Below, piece by piece: positions 16,953-26,351 of a stretch of DNA of 64,000 bases. A program made the position numbers and the translations under genes. The stretch's first letter is position 1. Every line of letters starts with the position of its first letter. The notes beneath the pieces were generated by a model. The model was not told where the DNA came from and did no database searches. It was given only the letters and a program-made list of their open reading frames with translations. Source of the DNA: Mesorhizobium sp. AR10 (GTDB lineage: Bacteria > Pseudomonadota > Alphaproteobacteria > Rhizobiales > Rhizobiaceae); NCBI RefSeq assembly GCF_024746795.1, contig NZ_CP080524.1, positions 5,744,001 through 5,808,000 on the forward strand, given 5' to 3'.

Positions 16953-18250
16953 CGAAAGACATGGCCGGCTCGCCCAGCCTTTCCCTCTGGCACGCCATCA
17001 GCCGCTATCGCCGCCAACGGCCAGCGCTGGAAGGTGCACTCGATGTCGATCTGGCGATCGTCGGCGGCGGCTTTGCCGGCCTGTCAACAGCACTTCACGC
17101 TGCAGAGCGGGGGCGCTCGGTTGCCGTTCTCGAGGCTGAAATCATCACCTGGGGCGCAACCGGGCGCAATGCCGGCTTCATCGTACCGAACTTCGCCAAG
17201 AAGGACCCGATCGACATCCTTGTCCATCTCGGACCCGAGCGCGGCAAAAGGCTGATCGATTTCGCCGCCGGCAGCGCCGACCTCGTCTTCCGCCTGATCC
17301 GGCGGCATGGCATCGACTGCGACGCCATGCAGAGCGGATGGATCCAGCCGGCGCATTCACTGGCTGCTTTCGAAAAGGTCAAATCGCGCGCCAGCCAGTG
17401 GGCAGGGCGCGGCAGGCCTGTTGTCACGCTGGACAGAAAGGCAATCGAGGACATGACCGGCGTTCGAGGCTATGCCGGCGGCTGGATGGATCGTTCGGGC
17501 GGCGTGCTCAATCCAGTCGACTACGCCCGTGGGCTGGCCGATGCGGCGGAGAAGGCCGGCGCGCGCATCTTCGAGCACGCGCGCGTTACCTCTATCGATC
17601 GGATGTCGGACGGCTGGGCCCTGAAGACGGCGGCCGGGTCGGTGCGTGCCGGAAAGGTCCTGATCGCCACCAACGCCTATGGTGGACCGCTGTTTCAGGT
17701 GCTGCAGCGCACCTACTTCCCGCTGAAAATCTTCCAGGTCGCGACTGCGCCGCTGCCACGCGAAGTGCGCACGCGCCTGCTGCCAGGCGGGCAAGGCGTC
17801 GGCGACACCAGGCGCAATCTCTTTACCTTCCGCTTCGATGCCGAAAACCGGCTGATCAGCGGTGGTATGCATGTTCTGGGCAGCGGCGCCGATACGCGCG
17901 TGCCGCAAACGATCTGGCGACGGCTGGCAAGACATCTCGATCTTCCGGAACTGCCGCCGCTTGAACACAGCTGGTCGGGGATGGCTGCCGTCGAGCCCGA
18001 TTTCCTGCCGCGCCTCGTCGATCTCGGGCCGGGCCTGATCGCCGGCTTTGCCTGTAACGGTCGCGGCATCGCCATGACCACGGCCATGGGCAAGGTGCTT
18101 GCGGACTGGGCTGGTGGAGCCGACGCCCGCGATCTGCCACTTCCGTTTGCGCCACCGTCGCCGATCCCGCTGCATGGCTTGCTCAGGCATGCGCCAAACA
18201 TGCTGCTGCCATGGAGCATGCTGCGCGACCGGCTGGACGCTGCCGCTTAG
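16949..18250 (+). CDS. FAD-dependent oxidoreductase, DAO family
   Basis: This is a flavoprotein amine/D-amino-acid oxidase-like enzyme of 433 aa. The N-terminal dinucleotide-binding motif DLAIVGGGFAGLSTALHA is followed by TWGATGRNAGFIVP, the DAO/PuuB-type FAD contact. The C-terminal FAD motif is GLIAGFACNGRGIAMTT. The GTG at 16949 overlaps the LivM-like stop (GTGA); ATG at 16961 is an alternative start. As the last gene of the transporter operon it probably oxidises the imported amine or imino acid (sarcosine-, glutamylputrescine- or D-amino-acid-like). It converges on the MFS gene, whose stop overlaps its own by four bases. Confidence 0.88.
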   Translation: MTKDMAGSPSLSLWHAISRYRRQRPALEGALDVDLAIVGGGFAGLSTALHAAERGRSVAVLEAEIITWGATGRNAGFIVPNFAKKDPIDILVHLGPERGKRLIDFAAGSADLVFRLIRRHGIDCDAMQSGWIQPAHSLAAFEKVKSRASQWAGRGRPVVTLDRKAIEDMTGVRGYAGGWMDRSGGVLNPVDYARGLADAAEKAGARIFEHARVTSIDRMSDGWALKTAAGSVRAGKVLIATNAYGGPLFQVLQRTYFPLKIFQVATAPLPREVRTRLLPGGQGVGDTRRNLFTFRFDAENRLISGGMHVLGSGADTRVPQTIWRRLARHLDLPELPPLEHSWSGMAAVEPDFLPRLVDLGPGLIAGFACNGRGIAMTTAMGKVLADWAGGADARDLPLPFAPPSPIPLHGLLRHAPNMLLPWSMLRDRLDAAA

Positions 18251-19464
18251 CTCCGCTGCTCGATCGAAGCGTGGCCGTCCTGCCGGCGGGCTGCGGCAGG
18301 CCATGCCGCCGCCGAAGCGGCAATCAGCATCAGAAGCGCTGCGACCATCGCGCACGTGGCATATCCAAACCCGGAATAAAGCGGTCCGAAGCCGGTGGTG
18401 CCGACAAAGACCGCGAAGTACGTCACCGCACTGTTCAAGCCCATGATGGTGCCGCGCCGCGAAGGATCGAGTGCGGTGAGGCGCGTCACCAACACGTTGA
18501 GGCCGAAATGATTGGCAAGGCCCCACACGGCCACCATCGCAATGGTCAGGCCGAAGCTGCCGCTTGCCGCGGCAAGCGCGACATAGACGATCGCGACGAG
18601 CAGATAGGCGAACGGCATGACGCGGCGCGCGCCCAGGCGATCAATTATGCCGTCAAGGAGTGCGGCCGTGCCGAAGCCGACGCCATAGGCGAGTGCTGCC
18701 CAGCCGTTGGCACTCACCGGCCGTCCCAACCCGCTGTGAAGATGGTCGCCGAGATAGCCATAGACACCGTAGAAGGCGGTCATGAAGGCGGCGCAGGCGA
18801 TCAAAAGGGGCACGATGCCGGGAACGCGCAACGCAGCCAGCGGCGTCGGCGCCGGGCCGCTTTTCCTGACGTCGCTCAGCGAGGTCACTGTGAGACCGGC
18901 CAACGCAAGCGCTGCAAGGAGCGCGACCGCCGCGAACACGGCGCGCCAATGCACCAGGTCGGCAAGCACGGCCGACAGCGAAACACCGGCTACCATGCTC
19001 AGGGTCCAGCCGGTCAGCACAACGCCGATCGTCCCGCTTTCGCGACCGGGCGGAGCGATCGCCGCGGAACTGGCATAGATTGCCGGCATGGCGACGCCGG
19101 CGGCGATGCCGGCAACAAGCTGGGCCGCAACCAGCGCCGATACCGTCGGTGCGGCGGCGCTGGCGACAAGCGCGATTGCCAGCAGAAGCAACGCGCCTTG
19201 CAACATGCGCCGGGCGCCAATTCGATCGATATAGCGCGCTAGGAACAAGGCGCTTGCCGATGTACCAAGACCGAACACGGCGGACGCGATCATGACGACC
19301 GGCACGCTTGTCGCAAACGCCGCCGCCACTGCCGGTGCTATCGGACCGAGAACCAGCGAGTTGGAGCCGATCACGGCGATGCATCCGGTCAGCAGGTATG
19401 CGAGGGCCGGGATAGATGGCCTGGGCGCCGCGGCCAATGTTGCTGCTTGATCACTGTTCGACAT
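18247..19464 (-). CDS. MFS transporter (DHA1-like drug/metabolite exporter)
   Basis: This is a 405-aa inner-membrane protein with twelve predicted hydrophobic helices. The loop 2-3 motif is LARYIDRIGARRMLQ at about residue 74, and helix 5 carries GWTLSMVAGVSLSAVLADLV, as in drug:H+ antiporters. It is divergent from an Lrp-family gene 48 bases away, and its start codon overlaps an inverted repeat. The arrangement fits an exporter of an amino acid or aromatic compound controlled by its neighbour. Confidence 0.87.
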   Translation of the reverse strand: MSNSDQAATLAAAPRPSIPALAYLLTGCIAVIGSNSLVLGPIAPAVAAAFATSVPVVMIASAVFGLGTSASALFLARYIDRIGARRMLQGALLLLAIALVASAAAPTVSALVAAQLVAGIAAGVAMPAIYASSAAIAPPGRESGTIGVVLTGWTLSMVAGVSLSAVLADLVHWRAVFAAVALLAALALAGLTVTSLSDVRKSGPAPTPLAALRVPGIVPLLIACAAFMTAFYGVYGYLGDHLHSGLGRPVSANGWAALAYGVGFGTAALLDGIIDRLGARRVMPFAYLLVAIVYVALAAASGSFGLTIAMVAVWGLANHFGLNVLVTRLTALDPSRRGTIMGLNSAVTYFAVFVGTTGFGPLYSGFGYATCAMVAALLMLIAASAAAWPAAARRQDGHASIEQRS

Positions 19465-19483
19465 ACGGCCATACTGACCGTAT
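19463..19483. promoter_or_regulatory. Inverted repeat between MFS and Lrp genes, probable operator
   Basis: ATACGG (19463-19468) and CCGTAT (19478-19483) form a perfect inverted repeat with a nine-base spacer. It touches the MFS start codon and lies 29 bases upstream of the Lrp-type start. Binding by the Lrp-like protein to control both genes is the simplest reading. Confidence 0.5.
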
Positions 19484-19512
19484 TTAGTTCTGCAGCAATA
19501 AGGAATTTCGGT

Positions 19513-20052
19513 ATGAATGAAGAAACAGATGGCATTCTGCAGAACAAGCCTACCACCCGCGACGTCGACGCGATTGACCGAAAGATATTAGGCGTTCTGG
19601 TCGACGACGCCACGATCAGCTATGCCGAACTCGGTGATCGCGTCGGCCTTTCGCCGCCGGCAGCCCATGAACGCGTGAAGCGGCTTCGGCGCAGCGGCGC
19701 CATCCGCAATACGGCGGCGATCATAGATCCCAAGGCGGTGCGCAAGCCGTTGCTCGCCTTCGTGCACGTCGACACCAGCGGCTGGGGCAAGACCCCGGAA
19801 CTGATGGCGGTTTCCGAGCACCCGGAGGTGGAGGAGATCCATTCGGTGGCCGGCGATACCTGCATGCTGATCAAGGTCCGCACCGAGGACACAAGGGCGC
19901 TCGAAGGCCTGCTGCAGCGCCTCTACGAAACGCCCGGCGTCACCGCGACGCGAAGCTATGTGGTTCTGTCGACCTATCTCGAGCGGCCGGTGCAGCCGGG
20001 GATCACGACGCAATGGCCAACGCCCCGACACATGGCCAAGCCGCTATATTGA
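19513..20052 (+). CDS. Lrp/AsnC family transcriptional regulator
   Basis: This is a 179-aa regulator. The N-terminal helix-turn-helix reads DAIDRKILGVLVDDATISYA then LGDRVGLSPPAAHERVKRLR. A C-terminal RAM ligand-binding domain follows (VEEIHSVAGDTCMLIKV). The ATG at 19513 follows AAGGAA; a longer frame from 19447 would run through the operator region. It is divergent from the MFS exporter gene, which suggests local control of that exporter in response to an amino acid. Confidence 0.9.
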   Translation: MNEETDGILQNKPTTRDVDAIDRKILGVLVDDATISYAELGDRVGLSPPAAHERVKRLRRSGAIRNTAAIIDPKAVRKPLLAFVHVDTSGWGKTPELMAVSEHPEVEEIHSVAGDTCMLIKVRTEDTRALEGLLQRLYETPGVTATRSYVVLSTYLERPVQPGITTQWPTPRHMAKPLY

Positions 20053-20152
20053 CTGGCGCGATCTTCATTTCGCCAGAGCTACAATAGTTCTTAACAAACG
20101 GCTATCTATCCTGACGACAGGCGCATTGGTTCGAGTCACGAGGGGGCGCGGC

Positions 20153-21547
20153 TTGGAATTCGATTTGAAAACCATCGAGGCGCTTGCCCCCGATCAGGCA
20201 TCGCTGAGCGCCGCCTCCAAGCTGACCAAGAGATCGAACTGGCCGCGCCTGGAAAAGAATGAGCAGCAGGCGCTGATATGGGGTGAATGCCAGGGCTCCG
20301 GCTCCAATCCCTATCGCGTAGCGGTTGATACTGGCGATCACGGCTACAAATGCACCTGCCCGTCGCGAAAATTCCCGTGCAAGCACACGCTGGCCCTGAT
20401 GTGGATCGCCGCCACCGCGCCAGCCAGCTTTGCGCCCGCCGAATCGATACCGGAATGGGTGAATGACTGGCTCGGCCGGCGCCGGAAGACGACACCACAG
20501 CCGACGGGCCCGATACCCGGCGCGGTAGGCAAGAGCATTGATGAAGCCGCACGGCAGGACGAGAGCGCCGCCGTCGAAGACGTTGCGGCGGTGGAGCGCC
20601 GCGAAGCAGCGCAGCGCAAGCGGGTGGAAGATACGCGATCCGCAGTGTCGGCGGCGCTCGATGAACTCGACCAATGGATTGCCGACCAGTTGCGGCTAGG
20701 TCTTTCCGGATTTGTCGACGCCAGCAGCGATCGTTGCCGCCGCATTGCCGCGCGGCTGGTCGACATGAAGGCAACAGCACTTGCCGGTCGCATCGACGAG
20801 ATCCCGTCAAGGCTGATGGCGCTGCGCAGCGAAGAAAGACCGGACGCTGCGATCCGCGAACTCGGCAAGCTGGTGCTGCTGGCCAAGGCCTGGCGGTCGG
20901 CGCCCGACGACCCCGAGCTGAAACGGCTCGTATCGACATCCGAAACCCGCGACCAGGTTCTGGCCAATCCCGATGCGAAACAGATCGAAAGCTTCTGGGA
21001 AGTTGTCGGCGAGAAGATCGAGACCCGAAGGGATGGTCTCGTCAGCCATTCGACATGGCTGCTCGATCTGAAGAGCGCCATCCCGCAATTTGCCGTGCTT
21101 CTCGATTATTTTCCGGCCTCGGCCGGACGCCGATCCAACGCCTTTTCCCCAGGCGATCGCTTCAATGCCCGGCTGGTCTTTTATCCGGCACGCCAGCCGC
21201 TTCGTGCACTGGTGGTGGAGCGCATGGGCGACGTCACGTCCGGCGCATGGCCTGATTTTGCCGACGTGAAGGACCCACTTGCCGCGCATGCTTCCCAGCA
21301 GGATGGCGCGCCTTGGCTTACCGACAGCCCTCTCATCTTGCCGCCCGGTGCAATCCTGCTGGACGACCGGGGCACGGCCTGGTGGCAAGCGGCAGACGAC
21401 CCGCAAGGGATCGCCCTGCCAATCGCCGGCGCCGTCCATCAGACAGTGCTTGGCCTTGACCTCGCGGCCACGGCAGCGCTGTGGAACGGCGCCCGGCTTG
21501 ATCTTCTGGCGGCGCAAAGCGGATTCGGGAGGCTTGACCTGTCGTGA
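20153..21547 (+). CDS. SWIM zinc-finger protein (YehQ-like)
   Basis: This is a protein of about 464 aa with an N-terminal SWIM zinc finger: C67, C69, C76 and H78 in a CxC...CxH arrangement (KCTCPSRKFPCKH). The rest is helical with no recognised domain. No ATG fits. The TTG at 20153 is chosen because GAGGGGG precedes it and the family-like opening EFDLKTIEALAPDQASL follows. An open frame extends upstream to 19958 but overlaps the Lrp gene. It is the first gene of a five-gene operon and overlaps DUF5691 by four bases (GTGA). SWIM domains bind nucleic acid or protein; the role here is unknown. Confidence 0.82.
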   Translation: MEFDLKTIEALAPDQASLSAASKLTKRSNWPRLEKNEQQALIWGECQGSGSNPYRVAVDTGDHGYKCTCPSRKFPCKHTLALMWIAATAPASFAPAESIPEWVNDWLGRRRKTTPQPTGPIPGAVGKSIDEAARQDESAAVEDVAAVERREAAQRKRVEDTRSAVSAALDELDQWIADQLRLGLSGFVDASSDRCRRIAARLVDMKATALAGRIDEIPSRLMALRSEERPDAAIRELGKLVLLAKAWRSAPDDPELKRLVSTSETRDQVLANPDAKQIESFWEVVGEKIETRRDGLVSHSTWLLDLKSAIPQFAVLLDYFPASAGRRSNAFSPGDRFNARLVFYPARQPLRALVVERMGDVTSGAWPDFADVKDPLAAHASQQDGAPWLTDSPLILPPGAILLDDRGTAWWQAADDPQGIALPIAGAVHQTVLGLDLAATAALWNGARLDLLAAQSGFGRLDLS

Positions 21548-22983
21548 ACGAGTTGGAGCAGACAGGTCTGGCGACAATGCGCGATTGCTGGATCACCGGC
21601 GGAACCACATTCGAACTGGCTCCGGCCGCGTGGAAGGCAATCGCCGGGGGCGCAAGCCCGGACGAGCAGGAGCGCCGGCTTCTGGCGATTGCCGCGCAGG
21701 CCCTGGATATTGGCTTGCGGCCTGCGGCACCGAAGGTACTCAAGCGTCGTCCACCGCTGCCAAGGCTTGGCCTGCCGCTGCTGCCGGAGCGGTTGCGGCC
21801 GCTGTTGCGGGCGGCCCTGAAGAATGCTGCCGATGCGCGGCGCAAGACACGCATCGCGACGCTTGTCGCCAGCCGCGGCAACGTGCTGCATCCGCTGGAC
21901 TGGATGCCGTCTGTATCGGATCAGAACAGCCCCGACGTCTACGCCCCCTGGATCGACTGGCAGGCCAGCGTGGAGGGGCAGAAACTTGCTCCGCAGGAGC
22001 AATTGACGGTGCAGAACTGGGATGACTTCTATCCCGCCGCGCGGCGCATGGCGCTGGCCGAGATGCGGCGCCGCGATCCGGCGGCGGCCCGCAGCCTGAT
22101 CGAAGCCAAGGCGCCGGGCGAACCGGCGGAAGTCCGGTTGGCGCTGATCGAACTGATGCATTTCGGCCTGACGCCGGAGGACGCGCCGCTCCTGAAAAGC
22201 CTGGCCACCGACCGGTCCGGCAAGGTGCAGGAGCTGGCGGGGAGGCTGCTGGCAAGGCTGGGCGAGCATGGCCGCGCCGGCGATGGCGGGGCCGACGATC
22301 CCGTTGCCGAACTCGCCGCCTTCATCAGCGAAGGCAAATCCGGCTTCATCCGCCGTCGCACCACCTACACGCCGGCGAAGCTGAAGTCGTCTGCGCAAGA
22401 AAGTCGTCGCGTCGACCTGTTTGCAAGCTGTTACCTGGTCGATCTTGCCGCGTGCTTCGGCAAAACAGAGGCCGATTTCATTGGCGCATGGCAATTCGGC
22501 GTCGACGACAAAGCGGATCTGTCTCTCGTCCGGATGGTCGCGGTGTCCGGCAGCGATGCCACGGTGGCGCTATTGGCGGATACGCTGACCGCCGAGGGCG
22601 GCAAGCCGGCGCTTTTCGTCTTCCACCTCATGTTGCGTTTGGACAGCGGCAGGAAGCGTACCCTGATCAGGCAGATGCTGAATGACGCGCAAAATCTTGA
22701 AGCGCTCAACCTGGTGGAAGGCGCCGAAGCAAGCTGGCTGGAATGGGACGATCTGACAAATGGCAAGGCGCTGTCGGCACTACGCTCCAAGGTTGCGGGA
22801 AACGACGAGCCTGCTAAGCGAAGCGCAGACCACGCCCTGGAAACGATAGGCTTTCTTGCCACAGCGGCGACTGCGGAGCGGTTGATCGGCGACATTGTCG
22901 CGGCCGGCATGCCGCCGGCGGCGGCTTCGCTCGCTTTTCTGCGCCTCAACGCGGCCTTGGCCAGGCCTGGACCCAACACGTGA
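21544..22983 (+). CDS. DUF5691 family protein
   Basis: This is a 479-aa protein, GTG start overlapping the SWIM gene stop. It is rich in helices, with HEAT-like features (VRLALIELMHFGLTPEDAPL, VQELAGRLLARLG) and the DUF5691-typical stretch LHPLDWMPSVSDQNSPDVY at about residue 116. No catalytic motif is visible. A scaffold role for the MoxR/VWA partners is an inference from the repeats and operon position. The MoxR gene starts 19 bases downstream. Confidence 0.78.
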   Translation: MNELEQTGLATMRDCWITGGTTFELAPAAWKAIAGGASPDEQERRLLAIAAQALDIGLRPAAPKVLKRRPPLPRLGLPLLPERLRPLLRAALKNAADARRKTRIATLVASRGNVLHPLDWMPSVSDQNSPDVYAPWIDWQASVEGQKLAPQEQLTVQNWDDFYPAARRMALAEMRRRDPAAARSLIEAKAPGEPAEVRLALIELMHFGLTPEDAPLLKSLATDRSGKVQELAGRLLARLGEHGRAGDGGADDPVAELAAFISEGKSGFIRRRTTYTPAKLKSSAQESRRVDLFASCYLVDLAACFGKTEADFIGAWQFGVDDKADLSLVRMVAVSGSDATVALLADTLTAEGGKPALFVFHLMLRLDSGRKRTLIRQMLNDAQNLEALNLVEGAEASWLEWDDLTNGKALSALRSKVAGNDEPAKRSADHALETIGFLATAATAERLIGDIVAAGMPPAAASLAFLRLNAALARPGPNT

Positions 22984-23002
22984 GCAATCGGAGAACAGCA
23001 CA

Positions 23003-24082
23003 ATGAACGCAGCCATCCGTCTTCCGGTAGAGCAGGCCTACGCGTCTGAACTGCAAGCGCTGGCGCGCGGCGACGAGCGGCAGAAGCCTGCGGGCTGGAG
23101 CCTCTCGCCGAAGGCCGTCCTGACCTATCTGCTGGGCGGGAAGGCCGGTGACGGCACCGTGATAACGCCGAAATATGTCGGCCGCCGCCGGCTGATGGAA
23201 ACGGCGGTGGCGACGCTCGCCACCGACCGCGCGCTGCTGCTGCTCGGCGTTCCCGGAACCGCCAAATCGTGGGTGTCGGAACATCTCGCCGCCGCCATCA
23301 TGGGCAATTCCACGCTGATCGTGCAGTGCACGGCCGGCACCGACGAGAACCAGATCCGCTATGGTTGGAATTATGCGCAGCTGCTGGCCAAGGGTCCGAG
23401 CCAGGAAGCGCTGGTGCCGACGCCGCTCTACCGCGCCATGGAGAGCGGCAAGCTCTGCCGTCTCGAAGAACTGACGCGCATGGGTTCGGACGTGCAAGAC
23501 ACGCTGATCACCGTGCTTTCCGAAAAGATGATGCCTATCCCGGAGTTGAACACCTCGCTCTATGCCCAGCGTGGTTTCAACATCATTGCGACGGCAAACA
23601 ACCGCGACAAGGGCGTCAACGAACTGTCCTCGGCCCTCAAGCGCCGCTTCAACGTCGTCGTGCTGCCATTGCCCGAGGACATGGCGGAAGAGGTGGCGAT
23701 CGTCTCCAAACGGGTCGACGAGATGGCTGGCGGGCTCGACCTGCCGGTGCCGAAAAATGTCGGCGAGGAGATCGCCCGCGTGCTGACCATCTTCCGCGAA
23801 TTGCGCTCCGGCGCGACCGCCGACGGCAAGGTGACGCTGAAGACGCCTTCGGGCTCGCTGTCGACCGCGGAGGCGATCGCCACCATGGTTGGCGGCCTCA
23901 GCCAGGCGGCCTGGTTCGACAGCGGCAAGCTCGGCGCCGAAGGTCTTGCCGCCAGCCTTGTCGGCGCGATCGTCAAGGACCCGGTACAGGACAAGGTGGT
24001 GCTGGAAGAATATCTGGAAACAGTGCTCAAGAAGCGGCCGGACTATGCCGGCTACTATGCGGCGCTGAACGCAGCGATCTGA
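23003..24082 (+). CDS. MoxR-type AAA+ ATPase (YehL-like)
   Basis: This is a 359-aa cytosolic AAA+ ATPase. Walker A GVPGTAKS is at residues 82-89. The Walker B position reads CRLEELTRMG, with Glu where most MoxR proteins have Asp, as I recall from YehL-type members. Sensor-1 is FNIIATANNRDKGVNEL and the arginine-finger region is SSALKRRFNVV. MoxR ATPases work with VWA proteins as chaperones for complex assembly or metal insertion, and a VWA gene is present two genes downstream. The ATG at 23003 is preferred over a longer frame from 22895 that overlaps the DUF5691 gene. Confidence 0.9.
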   Translation: MNAAIRLPVEQAYASELQALARGDERQKPAGWSLSPKAVLTYLLGGKAGDGTVITPKYVGRRRLMETAVATLATDRALLLLGVPGTAKSWVSEHLAAAIMGNSTLIVQCTAGTDENQIRYGWNYAQLLAKGPSQEALVPTPLYRAMESGKLCRLEELTRMGSDVQDTLITVLSEKMMPIPELNTSLYAQRGFNIIATANNRDKGVNELSSALKRRFNVVVLPLPEDMAEEVAIVSKRVDEMAGGLDLPVPKNVGEEIARVLTIFRELRSGATADGKVTLKTPSGSLSTAEAIATMVGGLSQAAWFDSGKLGAEGLAASLVGAIVKDPVQDKVVLEEYLETVLKKRPDYAGYYAALNAAI

Positions 24083-24086
24083 GGTC

Positions 24087-26351
24087 ATGGGGTTGAGCGA
24101 CGTCGCCTATTTCGGCATACGCCATCACGGGCCGGGTTCCGCCGACAGCCTCGTGCAGGCACTGCAGGAATTGAAACCGGTCGCTGTGCTGATCGAAGGG
24201 CCGAGCGATGCCTCCGCGCTGCTGCCCTTGCTGGCCCGCCCGGAAATGCAGCCGCCGGTGGCGCTGCTCTGCTATCCAGAGGACGATCCGGCAGCGACAA
24301 GCTTCTGGCCGTTCGCCGAGTTCTCGCCCGAGTACCAGGCTGCGGTGTGGGCGGTGGAGAACAACGCGGCCCTGCGGTTCATCGACCTGCCGTCATCGGC
24401 GCGGTTCGCAGCACGAGCAAACGCCGACGACAAGACCGAAGAGGGCGACGAAACCGAGCCCAAGGACGAAGCCGACGAGGAGGGCGAGACGGCTTCGCAT
24501 CGGCGTGATCCGATCGGCACTCTGGCGCAGGCCGCCGGCTATGAGGATGGCGAAAGCTGGTGGGCCGACATTATCGAGCAGAACCCACAGCCCGGCCCGA
24601 TCTTCGCGGCAATCGCCGATGCGATGACGACTCTGCGCGATGGCGAAGGCATGATCGCGCCGTTCGAAGCCAAACGCGAAGCCCATATGCGGCGCGAAAT
24701 CGCCGCCGCGCGCAAGGAATTCGACGGGCCGATAGCCGTCGTCTGCGGGGCATGGCATGTGCCGGCGCTGCAAGCAGCACATTCACAGAAAAACGATCTC
24801 GCTCTGCTCAAGGGCATTGCCCGGCGCAAGAGCACGATGACCTGGGCGCCGTGGACAGGGCCGCGTCTGGCGCTGGGCTACGGCTATGGCGCAGGCGTCG
24901 TCGCACCCGGCTGGTGCAAGCATCTGTGGCGCACGCGCGGCCGGCGCGATGCGGCAACCCTGTGGCTGGCGATGATCGCCGCGGTGCTGCGGGTGAAGGG
25001 CCATCTGGTGTCGACCGCTTCGCTGATCGAAGCGGAGCGGCTTGCCCGCACGCTCGCCGCCATTCGCGAACGGCCGAAACCCGGTTTTGAGGAATTGCGC
25101 GACGCCGCTATCGCAGCCCTGTTCAACGGCGAGGCGCTGCTATGGGCGCTGGTCGAGGCCGAGTTGCTTCTGGGTGCGGATGTCGGTGAAATTCCGCCCG
25201 ACACGCCGCTGGCGCCATTGATCGAGGATCTGCAGCGCAACCAGAAGACGGCGCGGCTGAAGCCCGAGGCGCTGGAGCGGGAACTTTCCGTCGACCTGCG
25301 CAGCGAAAGCGGGCTGTTTCGCTCGACATTGCTGCATCGGTTGAACGTGCTTGGCGTGCATTGGGGCAAATTGACGGACGCCGCTCGCAGCCGTGGCACC
25401 TTTCGCGAGCGGTGGACCCTGGCCTGGGAGCCGGAATATGCCGTTCGCCTGGTCGAGAACCTGATTTACGGGCCGACCATCGAAAAGGCCGCCAACGGAC
25501 GCCTGGTCCAGATGATCGAGACGGCGGCGACCCTCGATACGCTCGCAGCACTGGTCCAGAGCGCTATCACCGCAGACCTGTCGGAAGCGTCGACGGCCGG
25601 GCTCGCGGCGCTAGAGGCGCGCGCGGCGCGCAGCAGCGAATGCCTGGAGATCCTCGCCTCGGTGCCGCCACTCGCCGATATCATTCGTTATGGCGAGGCC
25701 CGCAAAACCGAGACGAAGCGGCTGTCCGGCCTCATGGAGCGGCTGATCATCGAAGCCGCGATCGCGCTCCCCTATGCCGCACGCGACCTGGACGAGCAAG
25801 CCGCCGCGACACTGGTTGGCGCGATGCGCAAGGCCGATGAAGCCATCAGGCTGGTCGAGCCCGGTGATGACGTGCTGGATGGATGGCGCAACGGGCTGGC
25901 CGCCGTGCTGGAGGGGGCACGGTCGACGGCGCTGCTGGCCGGATGCGCCGCGCACCTGCTCTACGAAGCCGGCCGCCTTTCCGCCGAAGCCGCAGCCGGG
26001 CTGCTTGGGCGACGGCTGTCGCCGGGGACGCCGGTCACGGCGGCGGCAGGGTTTTTCGAGGGATTCTTCAGCACCGCCGGTCAACGGCTCATCTACGACG
26101 AAGGGCTGCGCAGCGCTGTCGATGCGTGGCTCAAATCCCTTGATGAAGACGCTTTCATCGCGCATCTGCCGCTGCTGCGCCGCGTCTTTTCCAATCTGGA
26201 CTCGATGGAGCGCCGGCGGTTGATCGAGGCGGTTCTCGGGCGCGCCGCGCGCTTGCCGGCTGGCCTGACGCCGGCGCCGGGCGGTGGCGAGGCATGGCGC
26301 CGGCATCTGGAACGGCTTGGTCCATTGCTGATGGGGGATGGCAATGGATAA
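24087..26351 (+). CDS. DUF5682 family protein (YehM-like)
   Basis: This is a 754-aa protein of the DUF5682 family. Two histidine motifs stand out: YFGIRHHGPGSADSL at residues 8-22 (H13, H14) followed by PVAVLIEGPSDA, and VVCGAWHVPAL with H224. Their order and spacing recall the GxxH...E...GxxH pattern of TraB/TIKI and erythromycin-esterase-like proteins, an inference not tested here. An acidic low-complexity insert (about residues 112-135) separates them. The C-terminal two thirds are helical. It lies four bases after the MoxR stop and overlaps the VWA gene. E. coli YehM is of similar length and context, as I recall. Confidence 0.82.
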   Translation: MGLSDVAYFGIRHHGPGSADSLVQALQELKPVAVLIEGPSDASALLPLLARPEMQPPVALLCYPEDDPAATSFWPFAEFSPEYQAAVWAVENNAALRFIDLPSSARFAARANADDKTEEGDETEPKDEADEEGETASHRRDPIGTLAQAAGYEDGESWWADIIEQNPQPGPIFAAIADAMTTLRDGEGMIAPFEAKREAHMRREIAAARKEFDGPIAVVCGAWHVPALQAAHSQKNDLALLKGIARRKSTMTWAPWTGPRLALGYGYGAGVVAPGWCKHLWRTRGRRDAATLWLAMIAAVLRVKGHLVSTASLIEAERLARTLAAIRERPKPGFEELRDAAIAALFNGEALLWALVEAELLLGADVGEIPPDTPLAPLIEDLQRNQKTARLKPEALERELSVDLRSESGLFRSTLLHRLNVLGVHWGKLTDAARSRGTFRERWTLAWEPEYAVRLVENLIYGPTIEKAANGRLVQMIETAATLDTLAALVQSAITADLSEASTAGLAALEARAARSSECLEILASVPPLADIIRYGEARKTETKRLSGLMERLIIEAAIALPYAARDLDEQAAATLVGAMRKADEAIRLVEPGDDVLDGWRNGLAAVLEGARSTALLAGCAAHLLYEAGRLSAEAAAGLLGRRLSPGTPVTAAAGFFEGFFSTAGQRLIYDEGLRSAVDAWLKSLDEDAFIAHLPLLRRVFSNLDSMERRRLIEAVLGRAARLPAGLTPAPGGGEAWRRHLERLGPLLMGDGNG

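Noticed and set aside
20120..20150. tRNA-like T-loop string GGTTCGAGTC
   Set aside because: No acceptor stem, anticodon arm or D-arm can be formed around it.
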